A DNA stretch of 64,000 nucleotides from Nostoc sp. B(2019). GTDB taxonomy: Bacteria; Cyanobacteriota; Cyanobacteriia; Cyanobacteriales; Nostocaceae. Location: assembly GCF_010091925.1 (NCBI RefSeq), contig NZ_WVID01000016.1:124001-188000 (forward strand), written 5' to 3'. This document shows positions 54,685 to 63,851 of the stretch, one piece after another (the stretch's first letter is position 1; each line of letters opens with the position of its first letter). A program made the position numbers and the translations under genes. The notes under the pieces were generated by a model. The model worked only from the letters and a program-made list of their open reading frames with translations, had not been told where the DNA came from and ran no database searches.

Positions 54685-56183
54685 AATACAGTCGTTTGAA
54701 AAACGCTATTGGTTATATCTCCTGACGCTGGTAGGAGTGTGCTGTGTGTAGATAACGCCAGCCCGTAACAAGCAAGCGTCTAATTAGCAGTGGCTCTTTG
54801 TTTAGGCTACATACTTAATCTACCGCGTCTTATCTTGGGTAGACAGCGATCGCAGGGGGGATTTCTTGAGCAGATAACCGTACCTCAAAACATTTCCCAT
54901 AGGTCTTTAGTCCCAATTAATTCTTTCTGGCTCCCAGGGTTTCACCAGCTGTGAGAATAATTCATCACTTCCATGTCCTAGGATAGTGCTTTGCGACCAC
55001 AGTCATGAATTATACAGATGATTTTAATTTTTTGTGATTATTGTGACTGATTTTTTTAATCCTAATGAGATAAACTTTAGCAGTTGCAGGGAAATAGTTT
55101 TAGTTATCATTAGCCTTCACAGGCTAAATTGTGCTCTTACCACCCATGATCCTCAATCAACCTTAGTATGGAGTGGCAAAGTAATATGGCTCTTTTTAAA
55201 ATTAAATCTCATCTAGGAAATTAGTCATTTAAATTACAGTGATTTCGCAGAAGCTAGATGCGGATACACAGTTGTGATGCCAAATCACTTGCAAAAATAT
55301 TCTGACGCCTAACAAATGTAGAGACACGATAACTCTCAGATTTATCTACTAAAGCCAGACAAACTCTAGCCAACACATACAAGCTAGAAAATAGATGGCA
55401 TCAAAACCAGATTTGCTATAACTATGAGTTTTTTACATCAGCAATTAAAAATCATTACTAGTTGCTGTAGGTAATTGTTTCCGGTAAAAAGCAAATTTAT
55501 TGAATGTTCTACTAAGTACTTAGAAACATTCTGGCATTTTGGCACAATAGTACACGGTATTAACGATACTCTATTGAGAGTAGGCGTAGTAATCCAATCT
55601 AAGTCGTGAACGTTAGTTTTACGTAAACGCGTACTTCTGCAAAAAAAGCAAGCTACGCTTTGCGTCTTTGAAATCAGAAGCTACTTCCTTTTCGCTGAAA
55701 GCGTTCCGTGTTCCTATGGGAAAGTAAGCTATGGCGAGCGTTGACCATAATAGACGGGTAACGTATAGCACCAAAAAAAGAAAAAGAGGATTTCACAAAT
55801 TATTTAGGACTGCTTATAGATATCCACATTTACACAGCAGCTTTATCAGCGATTATATTGACTACAAATGCTAGTTGTTAGTTTTTGCAAGTCATATATA
55901 AAAATTATTCAACGGGGAAAAATTGATAATAAAGCATGAGATTTGCTAAATTTAAAAAAACTCATTTTTCAGACAAATTATTAAATATAGTTTTTAATTT
56001 TCTTAATTAATGTAATTCAATACCTAACAGATTATTGTGTTTATAAAAGCCTATATAAATAGATTATTTATCATTATCATAAATATTTATACCCTGCTAG
56101 AATTCTTGATGATGTGTGAAAAACAATTACTAAAAAATGCTAGTTTTACAAATAGTTTCGTTAGCCAAAATAAAGGATAAAAA

Positions 56184-56282
56184 ATGATAAGACAGTGGAA
56201 AATCAAATATAGAGTCAGCGAATTCCTAAGTAAAATCACAAATAAGTATTTTTGCTCATTGCATGATATGATAGATTCTTAA
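56184..56282 (+). CDS. Micro-ORF, 32 residues, unknown function
   Basis: ATG at 56184 preceded by AAGGA with 6-base spacing, a near-ideal ribosome site. The product begins MIRQWKIKYRVSEFLSKITN, basic and amphipathic, and ends CSLHDMIDS. A frameshifted relative lies at 7036-7087 in another intergenic region (MIRNGKIGYRVS...). Resemblance of two short frames at independent loci suggests a small peptide gene or the leader of a larger element. No function is proposed; it is short enough that chance cannot be excluded. Confidence 0.45.
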   Translation: MIRQWKIKYRVSEFLSKITNKYFCSLHDMIDS

Positions 56283-56554
56283 GTTTGTAATAATAAGCAA
56301 GTAACACAAGCAGAGACTACCAAGTAAAGTCCTCTTGTTATAGTCCCAGCTTGATTTGTGGCGTATATTCCTAACCTCATACTACTCTAGGTAAAACGCT
56401 CTCCAGGCACTACAGACTTCATCCTTCATTTGATTCAAATGCTTTAGCTCAAGCAATGTCAACACTGATAAAAAATTTTAATTAAAAAATGGGATAACTA
56501 GGGTGAAAACGATTCGTCAACTCCTATTTCCGGTAGTTAACTAGTGTTAATTTT

Positions 56555-56675
56555 AGGACTTACGCAAGGGTCATATTTTTTCGTATAGGTTGTTTAGAGT
56601 CAAAAGTCAATAGTCCAAATATTTTTGACTCTTGACTCCATAACAGAAAATATATGTGCCAGTTACGTGAGTCCT
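56555..56675. mobile_element. Candidate MITE (GGACTTACG-type ends)
   Basis: Left end AGGACTTACGCAAGGGTCATAT; right end, inverted, AGGACTCACGTAACTGGCACATAT. The interior has a GAGTCAAAAGTCAA / TTGACTCTTGACTCC fold-back. No clear target duplication is visible. GGACTTACG ends are widespread in cyanobacterial insertion elements. Confidence 0.55.
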
Positions 56676-56745
56676 GAATTTCCTTAGTCTAGTTGACAGT
56701 ATGAACAAATTAGAAATTATTTGAAGTTTAGTTATCGAGTTGATC

Positions 56746-57960
56746 ATGGAACATATTTCTCAACTGACAGCAAAAATCAGAGAGAAAACTGCATACCCGG
56801 ACATCCTAGTCATATCCCGTATCTTTCTACCGAAAGAAGCTGTAATTGGGGAATATATCTATAATCGATGTCTCCAAGACCCGGAACGAGTGATTGTGTT
56901 GGCTGCTGGTTGTTCAGGAGACAAAGTATTTGACCAAACTCAACAGTTTCCCGTATATCGCTGGACTTACCCGGAATACTGGCGTAGTGGTTTTGTGGGA
57001 AATATCCTGAAGTCTTTCCTCAATATGATCTGGTCATTTGTGCTAGCAATTAAGCTCTATTTTCGCTATCACTACCGCTATATTGAGTGGGGCCACGGCT
57101 ATGATTTTCCTTCGCTGTTGTTATTAAGCTACTTTCTACCTATTCGCTTTTTTATCTACCTGCACGGTAACGATATTGTTTGTGCTTTACGCAACCCCGT
57201 GCTGCGATCGCTATTTAAATTGACACTTCATAGAGCGGAAGGGATTGTTTGTAACAGTTCCTACACACAAGATTACCTCAGAACTACTTTCCGATTAAAT
57301 ACCCCTACCCACGTAATTAACCCAGTAGTCAGACCCGAAAAATTTGACATTGGAGCAAATTCAAGCAATCTGGATGATTTACGTGCCAGTGTGCGTCAGG
57401 CTCATAATATTCCAGAAACAGCAATAGTGATTCTTTCGGTTGGCAGCCTGGTGAAGCATAAAAACTTTGATCGAATAATTGATAACATACCGCTGCTGCT
57501 GACTATTGGGGTTGATGTCCACTACATACTCTGCGGACAAGGGCCTTGTGAGCCTGAACTGCAATCTCAGGCGAATCGCTTGCGGGTAGACAAGCGGGTG
57601 CATTTTGCCGGACACATACCAGATCGAGAATTAGCTGGCTATTATGCAGCCTGTGACATCTTTGCAATGCTGATGTTAGATACAAAAGCTAACAATATAG
57701 AGGGTTTTGGCATCGTTTACTTAGAAGCGAGTTACTTCGGTAAGCCTGTAATTGCTTCTCGCTTAGGTAGTGTTCTAGATGCAGTTCAGCACGAAGAGAA
57801 TGGCATACTGGTTAATCCCAATTCTGGCTATGAAGTTTTTCAAGCTTTTAATCGGTTGTGTAAAGATCAACCGTTGCGCGAGCAACTTGGGCGCAGAGGT
57901 AAAGAATTAGCCAAACGCAAAACTGCTTATAAATGTCTATATAAAGCTGAGCACAGATGA
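56746..57960 (+). CDS. Glycosyltransferase family 4
   Basis: 404 residues. N-terminal Rossmann domain without a signal (KTAYPDILVISRIFLPKEAVIGEYIYNRC), with a hydrophobic patch (SFLNMIWSFVLAIKLYFRYHYRYIEWGHGYDFPSLLLLSYFLPIRFFIYLHGNDI) that probably contacts the membrane. C-terminal GT4 domain with VILSVGSLVKHKNFDRII and EGFGIVYLEASYFGKPVIASRLGSVLDAV. The last ~10 residues (TAYKCLYKAEHR) look irregular, possibly a slightly altered C-terminus. A TTG two codons upstream is open, but ATG 56746 is preferred. Likely in envelope or exopolysaccharide synthesis. Confidence 0.9.
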   Translation: MEHISQLTAKIREKTAYPDILVISRIFLPKEAVIGEYIYNRCLQDPERVIVLAAGCSGDKVFDQTQQFPVYRWTYPEYWRSGFVGNILKSFLNMIWSFVLAIKLYFRYHYRYIEWGHGYDFPSLLLLSYFLPIRFFIYLHGNDIVCALRNPVLRSLFKLTLHRAEGIVCNSSYTQDYLRTTFRLNTPTHVINPVVRPEKFDIGANSSNLDDLRASVRQAHNIPETAIVILSVGSLVKHKNFDRIIDNIPLLLTIGVDVHYILCGQGPCEPELQSQANRLRVDKRVHFAGHIPDRELAGYYAACDIFAMLMLDTKANNIEGFGIVYLEASYFGKPVIASRLGSVLDAVQHEENGILVNPNSGYEVFQAFNRLCKDQPLREQLGRRGKELAKRKTAYKCLYKAEHR

Positions 57961-58100
57961 GCGAACTTGCACCTTAGCGGATAGGAAAATTGCACTACCT
58001 TTAACGGTTTCACTTCTGTGATCACCTATCAAATGTCAAAAAACTGTCTTTTAGTATAGGAGAATCTACGTAACGGTGTAAATATAGTTAAATCTTACAG

Positions 58101-58185
58101 ATGGACATAATTTTTTTTTGTCGTTTTCTTTAGTGGAGTTTGTGCAGGATTTGTAGATGCGATCGCTGGCGGCGGCGGTTTAATC
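58101..58185 (+). other. Probable missing N-terminus of the TauE/SafE gene, out of frame at a T9 run
   Basis: ATG at 58101 reads MDII and then enters nine T residues (58111-58119). As written it runs to a stop at 58131. Adding one T gives MDIIFFFVVFFSGVCAGFVDAIAGGGG, which joins the 58186 frame and contains the conserved family N-terminal GGGG loop. Confidence 0.65.
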
Positions 58186-58878
58186 ATGATTCCGGCTCTC
58201 ATGATAGGTGGACTTCCTGTAAGCACAGCAGTCGCTACGAACAAACTCTGTGGAACTTCAGGAACTTTCACCAGTTCTCTCAAATTTGTATTGGGCAAGA
58301 ATGTGGATTGGGATGCATGTGCTTACATGGGGATACCTGCGATTTTTGGCTCAGTAATTGGAAGTCGTTTGATTGGGTTCCTACCAAAAGAATGGGCTGA
58401 ACCAATGGTATTAGCCTTGTTGATCATGATTACACTGTTCGTTCTTTCAAACCCCACATTTGGCATGGAGGGGACACAAGCAGCCCCAGCAGCAGTAAAA
58501 CAGCCAAGTCGGTGGCGGATTGCAAAGCTTGCAATATCAGGATTAGTTATCGGATTTCATGATGGGTTTTTTGGGCCTGGGGCAGGCACTTTTTTAGTGT
58601 TTGTCTTAATTTCTGTTTGTTCACTCGACTTTCTACGAGGAACGGGTTCTGCGAAAATTATTAATTTCATGACTAACGTCACAGCCCTTATATCCTTTCT
58701 ATATTTAGGGTTAATCGACTTTCCTAAAGGTGTAGTTGGAGCGATAGGCGTCGCTATTGGTTCATATAGCGGTGCTACATTTGCAACAAAGAAGGGAGCT
58801 ACTGCTATCAAACCTGTCTTTGTCTTCGTTACGTTTATTTTGATAGGCAAACTCGTAATAGACTTTTTTCGTGGTTGA
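58186..58878 (+). CDS. TauE/SafE (TSUP) family permease, N-terminus frameshifted
   Basis: 230 residues from the first in-frame ATG, but family members start earlier. Seven to eight membrane segments follow. TNKLCGTSGTFTSSLKF and FGPGAGTFLVFVLISVCSLDFLRGTGSAKIINFMTNVTALISFL are diagnostic TSUP repeats. The upstream sequence encodes FSGVCAGFVDAIAGGGGLIM in the same frame without a start codon; the likely ATG (58101) is out of frame by one base because of a T9 run. TSUP proteins move sulfite, sulfonates or other anions; the substrate is unknown. Confidence 0.85.
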   Translation: MIPALMIGGLPVSTAVATNKLCGTSGTFTSSLKFVLGKNVDWDACAYMGIPAIFGSVIGSRLIGFLPKEWAEPMVLALLIMITLFVLSNPTFGMEGTQAAPAAVKQPSRWRIAKLAISGLVIGFHDGFFGPGAGTFLVFVLISVCSLDFLRGTGSAKIINFMTNVTALISFLYLGLIDFPKGVVGAIGVAIGSYSGATFATKKGATAIKPVFVFVTFILIGKLVIDFFRG

Positions 58879-58879
58879 A

Positions 58880-59095
58880 TTAACCACCGCCGACAATAGT
58901 TACTACTTCTAAGCGATCGCCTGGTTGCACTTTTGTTTCCGGCCAAAACTGGCGGTGTAAAATTTCACCGTTATACTCCACAGCCACCAAACGAGGATTG
59001 AAACCCAATTGTTGAAGTAATTCGGGTAAAGCAGTTTGAGACAAACAGGTTTGGTTTTCCCCATTTACCTGAAGGGTAATCTCATTAGACATCAT
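58880..59095 (-). CDS. thiS: Sulfur carrier protein ThiS
   Basis: 71 residues, a ubiquitin-like fold ending in VVTIVGGG, the diglycine that is adenylated and thiocarboxylated to donate sulfur for the thiazole of thiamine. ITLQVNGE at the start and PGDRLEVVTIVGGG at the end are typical. The start overlaps the thiE stop by four bases (ATGA), so the two are translationally coupled. Confidence 0.95.
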   Translation of the reverse strand: MMSNEITLQVNGENQTCLSQTALPELLQQLGFNPRLVAVEYNGEILHRQFWPETKVQPGDRLEVVTIVGGG

Positions 59096-60168
59096 TTTGA
59101 ATTTTGAATCTCTAAAGGCTGTGGTTTAATACGATTGAGCTGGGAGAGAAAATATTGTGTCACTAGAGTAGGTTGTTCAGCTTGCATGAGCGATCGCACT
59201 ACCGCCACACGTTCTGCTCCTGCATCAATCACATCATTGATGTTATTGGCATCTATTCCACCAATGGCAAACCAGGGAATGGAGCAATTTTTGGCGGCAT
59301 AGCTGACGTACTCTAAGCCTGCTGCTGCTTTACCTACTTTCGTGGGAGTTTCATAAACAGGCCCCACGCCAATATAATCTGCACCTTCGGCAATTGCCCC
59401 TTGCATTTCTTCTGGATTTGTGGTAGAACGACCTATCAAGCGCTGCGAACCGAGTAATTGCCGGGCCATGGCAGTAGGCATATCTTGCTGTCCCAGATGC
59501 ACCCCATCTGCATCTACCGCCAAAGCCAGATCTACTCGGTCATTGATGATGAACAGAGCACCGTAGATGGAGCACAGCTGCCGTAGTTTCTTGGCTTGTT
59601 CTAGACGGAAAGAATCATCTGCGGTTTTGTCGCGGTACTGTAAGAGCGTTAATCCACCTTTGAGTGCAGCCTCGACAGTGCCTAACAAGGTTTCACTGGG
59701 AGAAGTAACAAGATATAGACGCGATCGCCACAATAGTTGATGCCGTTGATAACCCATTAAACTACTTTCTAGAGCATAAACTTGATAGCGCATCTGCTTA
59801 CAAGCTTTAGACATATTTGAGTGATACAGCTTGCCATATTCTTCCAAAACCCGCAGTGCTTCTTCTGTGCGGCAAAAATTAGCCTGCAACAAAGATTTGA
59901 TGCTAGCCCGTTTTTCTTCTTGAGGATGGGTTAACTCAGTCCCCGGATCGCCTGGTGTATCTCGCGCCGCCCGCAGTTCAGATGTATGCCATTTAGCTAT
60001 TTCTTGCCGCAGGTGCTTGCATTCAAGGGCCAACTGTGCATTATTCAACCCAAAGCGACACCATTCTTCGATAATTCGCAAACCCTCACGAGCGCGGTCT
60101 AAATTGGCGTCTAAAATGCGGTGAACAACTTGCTGTATTTGCTCTTTTTGGCTGTATGGCTCGACCAT
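59092..60168 (-). CDS. thiE: Thiamine-phosphate synthase ThiE with cyanobacterial N-terminal domain
   Basis: About 358 residues. The N-terminal ~150 residues form a helical domain (RILDANLDRAREGLRIIEEWCRFGL) present in cyanobacterial ThiE proteins. The C-terminal TIM barrel has LYLVTSP, LLQYRDKTADD, FIINDRVDLALAVDADGVHLGQQD, IGRSTTNPEEM and AIGGIDANNI, covering the phosphate and pyrimidine sites. It joins HMP-PP with thiazole phosphate to give thiamine phosphate. An open frame extends 16 codons upstream; ATG 60168 (MVEPYSQKEQ) looks like the true start. Forms an operon with thiS. Confidence 0.93.
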   Translation of the reverse strand: MVEPYSQKEQIQQVVHRILDANLDRAREGLRIIEEWCRFGLNNAQLALECKHLRQEIAKWHTSELRAARDTPGDPGTELTHPQEEKRASIKSLLQANFCRTEEALRVLEEYGKLYHSNMSKACKQMRYQVYALESSLMGYQRHQLLWRSRLYLVTSPSETLLGTVEAALKGGLTLLQYRDKTADDSFRLEQAKKLRQLCSIYGALFIINDRVDLALAVDADGVHLGQQDMPTAMARQLLGSQRLIGRSTTNPEEMQGAIAEGADYIGVGPVYETPTKVGKAAAGLEYVSYAAKNCSIPWFAIGGIDANNINDVIDAGAERVAVVRSLMQAEQPTLVTQYFLSQLNRIKPQPLEIQNSK

Positions 60169-60216
60169 TACAACAACCCCATTAGTGCTTTCATTGAAAC
60201 AGCCAGCCTCTTTCAT

Positions 60217-60636
60217 ATTTGTACTGTTTTTCGCATTGGTGATTGTTTACAAGGGATTGGGGATTGGGAAAGGGGGAAAGGGGAAAGGGGAAAGGTAAAA
60301 ATCATTCTTTTACTGTTTGCCTTTTAACCTTTTCCCTTGTTCCCCAGTCACCCTTCGGGTGACGCTCCTAACGTCGCTCTAAGCGTTCGCACAGCGTCTC
60401 GTAGAGAAGCCATGCCGTTGGCGCAGCCTCTCGTAGAGAAGGCTTTACGCTACGCTATCGCAGTCGCCTGGGTCGGGCTAACCCTACCAAGAGCGCTGTC
60501 TCACCAGTAACCAGTCTCTTCATTTATTACTCTGTATTAAAAATCCCCAATTGGTCAATATGTGAGTAATATTATCGACATATTAGTGTTTGAGAGTATA
60601 AGAATTTATTGTTAGTTATAAGGAGTTGTGTTAAAG
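60217..60636. other. Intergenic region rich in dispersed repeats
   Basis: It holds runs of GGGAAAG (60265-60295), then CAGTCACCCTTCGGGTGACGC, a small perfect hairpin (60346-60365). GTTCGCACAGCGTCTCGTAGAGA-type repeat copies follow at 60385-60407 and about 60427-60449. No THI-element (TPP riboswitch) sequence was recognised upstream of thiE. Confidence 0.7.
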
Positions 60637-62526
60637 ATGATTCCCCCTGTCGTATTTCCTCAGTACCGTAAAGAAGATGTTCGTGAAGCATTACTGACGT
60701 TTTTGGAATCAGCAATGCTTTCAATTTTTCGTCTTTCAGTATTATCTTTGACCGTAAGCATGGGAGTAGTAAGTATGGCGTTTCTGGGTACAAGCCTTGA
60801 CAATGCCATTGCTCAGATCCCATCTGCACCAAATTCGATGCCACCGGGTGAGAAAACAATTTCTCAGGTTAACGTGTTGTTTGTCAACCCAAATGTCGGA
60901 GATGACAGTGCAGGCAACGGCGGCGATGTCTCTCGACAAGCCGCTACGCGTCTACGCGCTCCTTTGAAAACGATCGCTCAAGCGCTGCGATTAGCTAATG
61001 CCAATACTGTAATTATCCTCTCCACTGGCACTTACAGTGCTGAGACTGGAGAGGTATTTCCATTAATAATGAAATCGGGTGTTTCCATTCAAGGTGATCC
61101 TGGTAATAAAGGCAAGGATATTATCATCCAGGGAGGCGGTGGATACCTCAGTCGCAGCTTTGGCGGTCAAAATGTCACAATTGTTGGAGCAAACCAAGCT
61201 GTGCTTACTGGGGTAACGGTGACGAATTCCAATCCTCGTGGTTATGGTTTGTGGATTGAATCCAGCAATCCAGTCATTGCAGAAAATACATTTACTGGCA
61301 GCACTCAAGATGGAATTTCTGTCAATGGTAACGCTGCGCCGACCATTAGCAAGAATTACTTTTATCTAAATGGAGCAAATGGGATCACAATTAGTGGTAG
61401 TTCCCGTGCCGAGGTACGAGAAAATGTCTTGCAAAAAACAGGTTTTGGGATCAATATTGCCCAAAATGCCGCTCCTGTAGTGGTAGGCAATCAAATTCAG
61501 GACAATAGATCAGGAATTTTAGTGCAGGCAAATGCTCGCCCGATTTTGCGGAATAATTTTATTCAAAATAGTAAAGAAGATGGTGTAGTAGCGATCGCTC
61601 AAGCAATGCCAGATTTAGGCAACACCTCCGAACCAGGGGGTAATGAGTTTCGTGATAATGCTCGTTACGACATTAACGCCAGCGCAGCCAAGCAGGTAAT
61701 TTCTGCCTTTGGCAACAACTTTACTGGTGATAAGATTGCTGGCAATGTAGATATTAAAGGCATCACAGCACCCATCGCCCAGAATCAACCTACCCCCGCC
61801 TCTAATAATGTGGTGCGAGAAATACCAGCAAATGGAGAAATTTCCTTCTCGGCTCCCAGAGTCCCTGAAACGACCAACAGGCAGACATTACCATTACCCA
61901 GCAATAGCATTTCTCAAAATAATGGCGCTGCACAATTAAATAGCCAGCTGTTGCCACTTGTGCCAGCTAATGCACCAATTTCCGTACCCAAATCGAATCA
62001 ACAGCCACCTACCTCAAGAGTTGCCGGGTTTCCTATTCCCAGCAGCTTGGTAGATAGACAAATACCGAAAGCCACTCCCAAACCAGAAAATCTGCCTGAT
62101 GTACCGCAGTTGAATTATGTGCAGATTGATCCCAACACGATTGAGTTTACTGCACCTCAACCTCCATCTGGTGTGGCATCGGCGCAAGTACCAAAGGCAA
62201 GGGCATTAACACTACAGGCTGTTCCCCTTGGCAATATCCCCATTGATAACAAAATGCCAGTACCCGAAACTGCAACTGTCGCATACCGTGGGGATTTGTC
62301 GCCTGGTGCTACACAGTTTGGTGTACGTTACCGGGTGATGGTGCAGCTAGCAACTGATAATGAGCGTGATTTAGTGCGATCGCTCGCACCTGGTGCATTT
62401 TCCACAGTCTGGCAAGGTCGAAGAGTCATGCAAGCGGGTGTTTTTAGCAGCGAATATAACGCCAAGGAAATGATTAAAACACTCAACACCAAAGGTTTAA
62501 TAGCTATTCTTGAGCCATTGAACTGA
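60637..62526 (+). CDS. DUF1565 beta-helix protein with C-terminal SPOR-like domain
   Basis: About 629 residues. A hydrophobic signal region (LSIFRLSVLSLTVSMGVVSMAFLG) is followed by DUF1565 (VNVLFVNPNVGDDSAGNGG ... APLKTIAQALRLANANTVIILSTGTYSAETGEVFPL) and parallel beta-helix repeats with NSNPRGYGLWIESSNPVIAENTFTGSTQDGI blocks. A Pro-rich linker (about 400-540) leads to a SPOR-like end (FGVRYRVMVQLATDNERDLVRSLAPGAFSTVWQGRRVMQAGVF). SPOR domains bind denuded peptidoglycan. ATG 60637 is 11 bases from AAGGAG and preferred over an upstream GTG. Confidence 0.85.
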   Translation: MIPPVVFPQYRKEDVREALLTFLESAMLSIFRLSVLSLTVSMGVVSMAFLGTSLDNAIAQIPSAPNSMPPGEKTISQVNVLFVNPNVGDDSAGNGGDVSRQAATRLRAPLKTIAQALRLANANTVIILSTGTYSAETGEVFPLIMKSGVSIQGDPGNKGKDIIIQGGGGYLSRSFGGQNVTIVGANQAVLTGVTVTNSNPRGYGLWIESSNPVIAENTFTGSTQDGISVNGNAAPTISKNYFYLNGANGITISGSSRAEVRENVLQKTGFGINIAQNAAPVVVGNQIQDNRSGILVQANARPILRNNFIQNSKEDGVVAIAQAMPDLGNTSEPGGNEFRDNARYDINASAAKQVISAFGNNFTGDKIAGNVDIKGITAPIAQNQPTPASNNVVREIPANGEISFSAPRVPETTNRQTLPLPSNSISQNNGAAQLNSQLLPLVPANAPISVPKSNQQPPTSRVAGFPIPSSLVDRQIPKATPKPENLPDVPQLNYVQIDPNTIEFTAPQPPSGVASAQVPKARALTLQAVPLGNIPIDNKMPVPETATVAYRGDLSPGATQFGVRYRVMVQLATDNERDLVRSLAPGAFSTVWQGRRVMQAGVFSSEYNAKEMIKTLNTKGLIAILEPLN

Positions 62527-62978
62527 ATCAGTGAAAAAAACCTCCAACAATTTAAATTGACGGAGGTTTGAACAAGTGGATTTTTGCAGTTATCAATTAA
62601 GCACAGTAGGAACAATGATTGGCAAAAAATGTTAGGAATAAGCCAGGGGGCAAGTCCTGGCTTGCTATACCTGAACATAAGATGCCTATAAAACGATATT
62701 ATCAGTCGAATATTACAACAACAATAGACAAGAAACAGATATGCAGTATCTATAAAAAGTTCGATTTTTAAACCTTAATTACCAGTTGCTATACTCATAA
62801 TTCGAGCAATAGGCTATCTATAGCCGTTAGCAGGTAAGTAGCTAGGCGTAAATAAATTAAAGTTTGTAGTAAGGACTTTAGTCCTGATAATCCTTTTTTT
62901 GAGCGATGAATCGCTCTCTCCGAAACGCTACGCGAACACTACGAACTAGGATTTTATGTTTAAACGTCAGATGCTCGC
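62527..62978. other. Intergenic region with hairpins and repeats
   Basis: It contains a terminator-like stem (62538-62569), a second hairpin AAGCCAGG/CCTGGCTT (about 62641-62664), a small palindrome AGGACTTTAGTCCT near 62875, and a GAAACGCTACGCGAACACTACG repeat piece near 62922. No gene seen. Confidence 0.6.
62538..62569 (+). terminator. Terminator-like stem after the DUF1565 gene
   Basis: AAACCTCC (62538-62545) pairs with GGAGGTTT (62562-62569), with a 16-base loop. It lies 12 bases after the stop codon. Confidence 0.55.
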
Positions 62979-63725
62979 CTAAACGAGTGGTTGACGCTGT
63001 TCGCCAGACATCGCTTTGAGTTTTGATGTGAAAGACTCGGAGCGATCGCTTTTTTCTGGGGTAAATTGCCCTATGGGAGGATGAATAGCCGCAGGTGGCA
63101 GCAGTTTTGTTTGAGGAGGGCTTGGTGATAGAGTGGGCAGTGGACTCCCTTCAGAAGTTTGCCTTTGGCTGACAGCAGACGCTAACTGTCGCGTTGCTAA
63201 AGAGGCAAATTCTCTAGAATGAGAGGGCTTCGGGATGCTTTGATTTTCCCTACTTCCTGGCTTTGTTTCTGCTTCGCCTAACGCTGCCTTTGGTTCTCTA
63301 CTTCTCAGTTGCATGGGTGCAGCATTGCTTTTTTGATAGCCATTACCGACCCTAGCAGGTGGTAATTGAAGATTCTTCGCTTTCTCAAAGGTGGGGTTTT
63401 TCGGGACAGGCGGTAGGGTTGGTGCAGTTGATGCAGTCAGGCTTTGAGGAAATTTGCTACAAATCAGGCGTTCAAATTCCATATTGAAATGATGAGTAGC
63501 TTGTCCTCGCCGTTGCCAAAATACTAAAATTTGCTGTACGGAAACCGCTTTATAACGACCTTGATACAGCGCCTCAATGACTGCAAGATGTAGCCAATAA
63601 ATTGGGTATTGCGTTTGCCAGCGGTTAACTAAATCAACGGCGTTATACCCACCGAGATCAAAACTATAGTGAATTAATAAGGCGGTAGCCAGGTCGGCGA
63701 AAGTATCTGGAACTGTTTTTAACAT
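62979..63725 (-). CDS. Protein of unknown function with disordered C-terminal half
   Basis: 248 residues. The first ~95 residues are well ordered and helical (FADLATALLIHYSFDLGGYNAVDLVNRWQTQYPIYWLHLAVIEALYQGRYKAVSVQQILVFWQRRGQATHHFNMEFERLICSKFP). The rest is low complexity, rich in Pro, Ser, Lys and Gln. No signal peptide or membrane helix. No family was recognised; the N-terminal helical domain is the part worth searching. It is 126 bases downstream of the SLH-domain gene on the same strand. Confidence 0.7.
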   Translation of the reverse strand: MLKTVPDTFADLATALLIHYSFDLGGYNAVDLVNRWQTQYPIYWLHLAVIEALYQGRYKAVSVQQILVFWQRRGQATHHFNMEFERLICSKFPQSLTASTAPTLPPVPKNPTFEKAKNLQLPPARVGNGYQKSNAAPMQLRSREPKAALGEAETKPGSRENQSIPKPSHSREFASLATRQLASAVSQRQTSEGSPLPTLSPSPPQTKLLPPAAIHPPIGQFTPEKSDRSESFTSKLKAMSGEQRQPLV

Positions 63726-63851
63726 GGGCTATTAGCTTCAGGCAATAGGTGTAAGTTTTCGACCCATCGCATATAGCCTAACGTGCTTTTAACTACATGG
63801 AAATTTTCCAAGAGTTGCCAGGTTGATAGGCAGTGTTTCCCATTCTACTTG

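Larger units (their letters stand above)
54685..56745. other. 2-kb non-coding stretch
   Basis: The longest gene-free part of the window, AT-rich. It holds a hairpin-rich patch near 55640-55745 with AAGCTACTTCC and GGAAAGTAAGCTA, a 32-codon micro-ORF (56184-56282) with a good ribosome site, and a MITE candidate at 56555-56675. A regulatory RNA is possible in 55600-55760 but not supported further. A 60-codon frame at 55034 has no support. Confidence 0.6.

Noticed and set aside
55034-55216. 60-codon open frame in the long spacer
   Set aside because: Hydrophobic and irregular, with no ribosome site. AT-rich DNA gives such frames by chance.
56503-56544. 13-codon GTG frame (KTIRQLLFPVVN) before the GT4 gene
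   Set aside because: Too short, no evidence of a longer original gene.
60217-60636. TPP riboswitch upstream of thiE
   Set aside because: The conserved THI-box sequences were not found on the minus strand; the region is filled with dispersed repeats.
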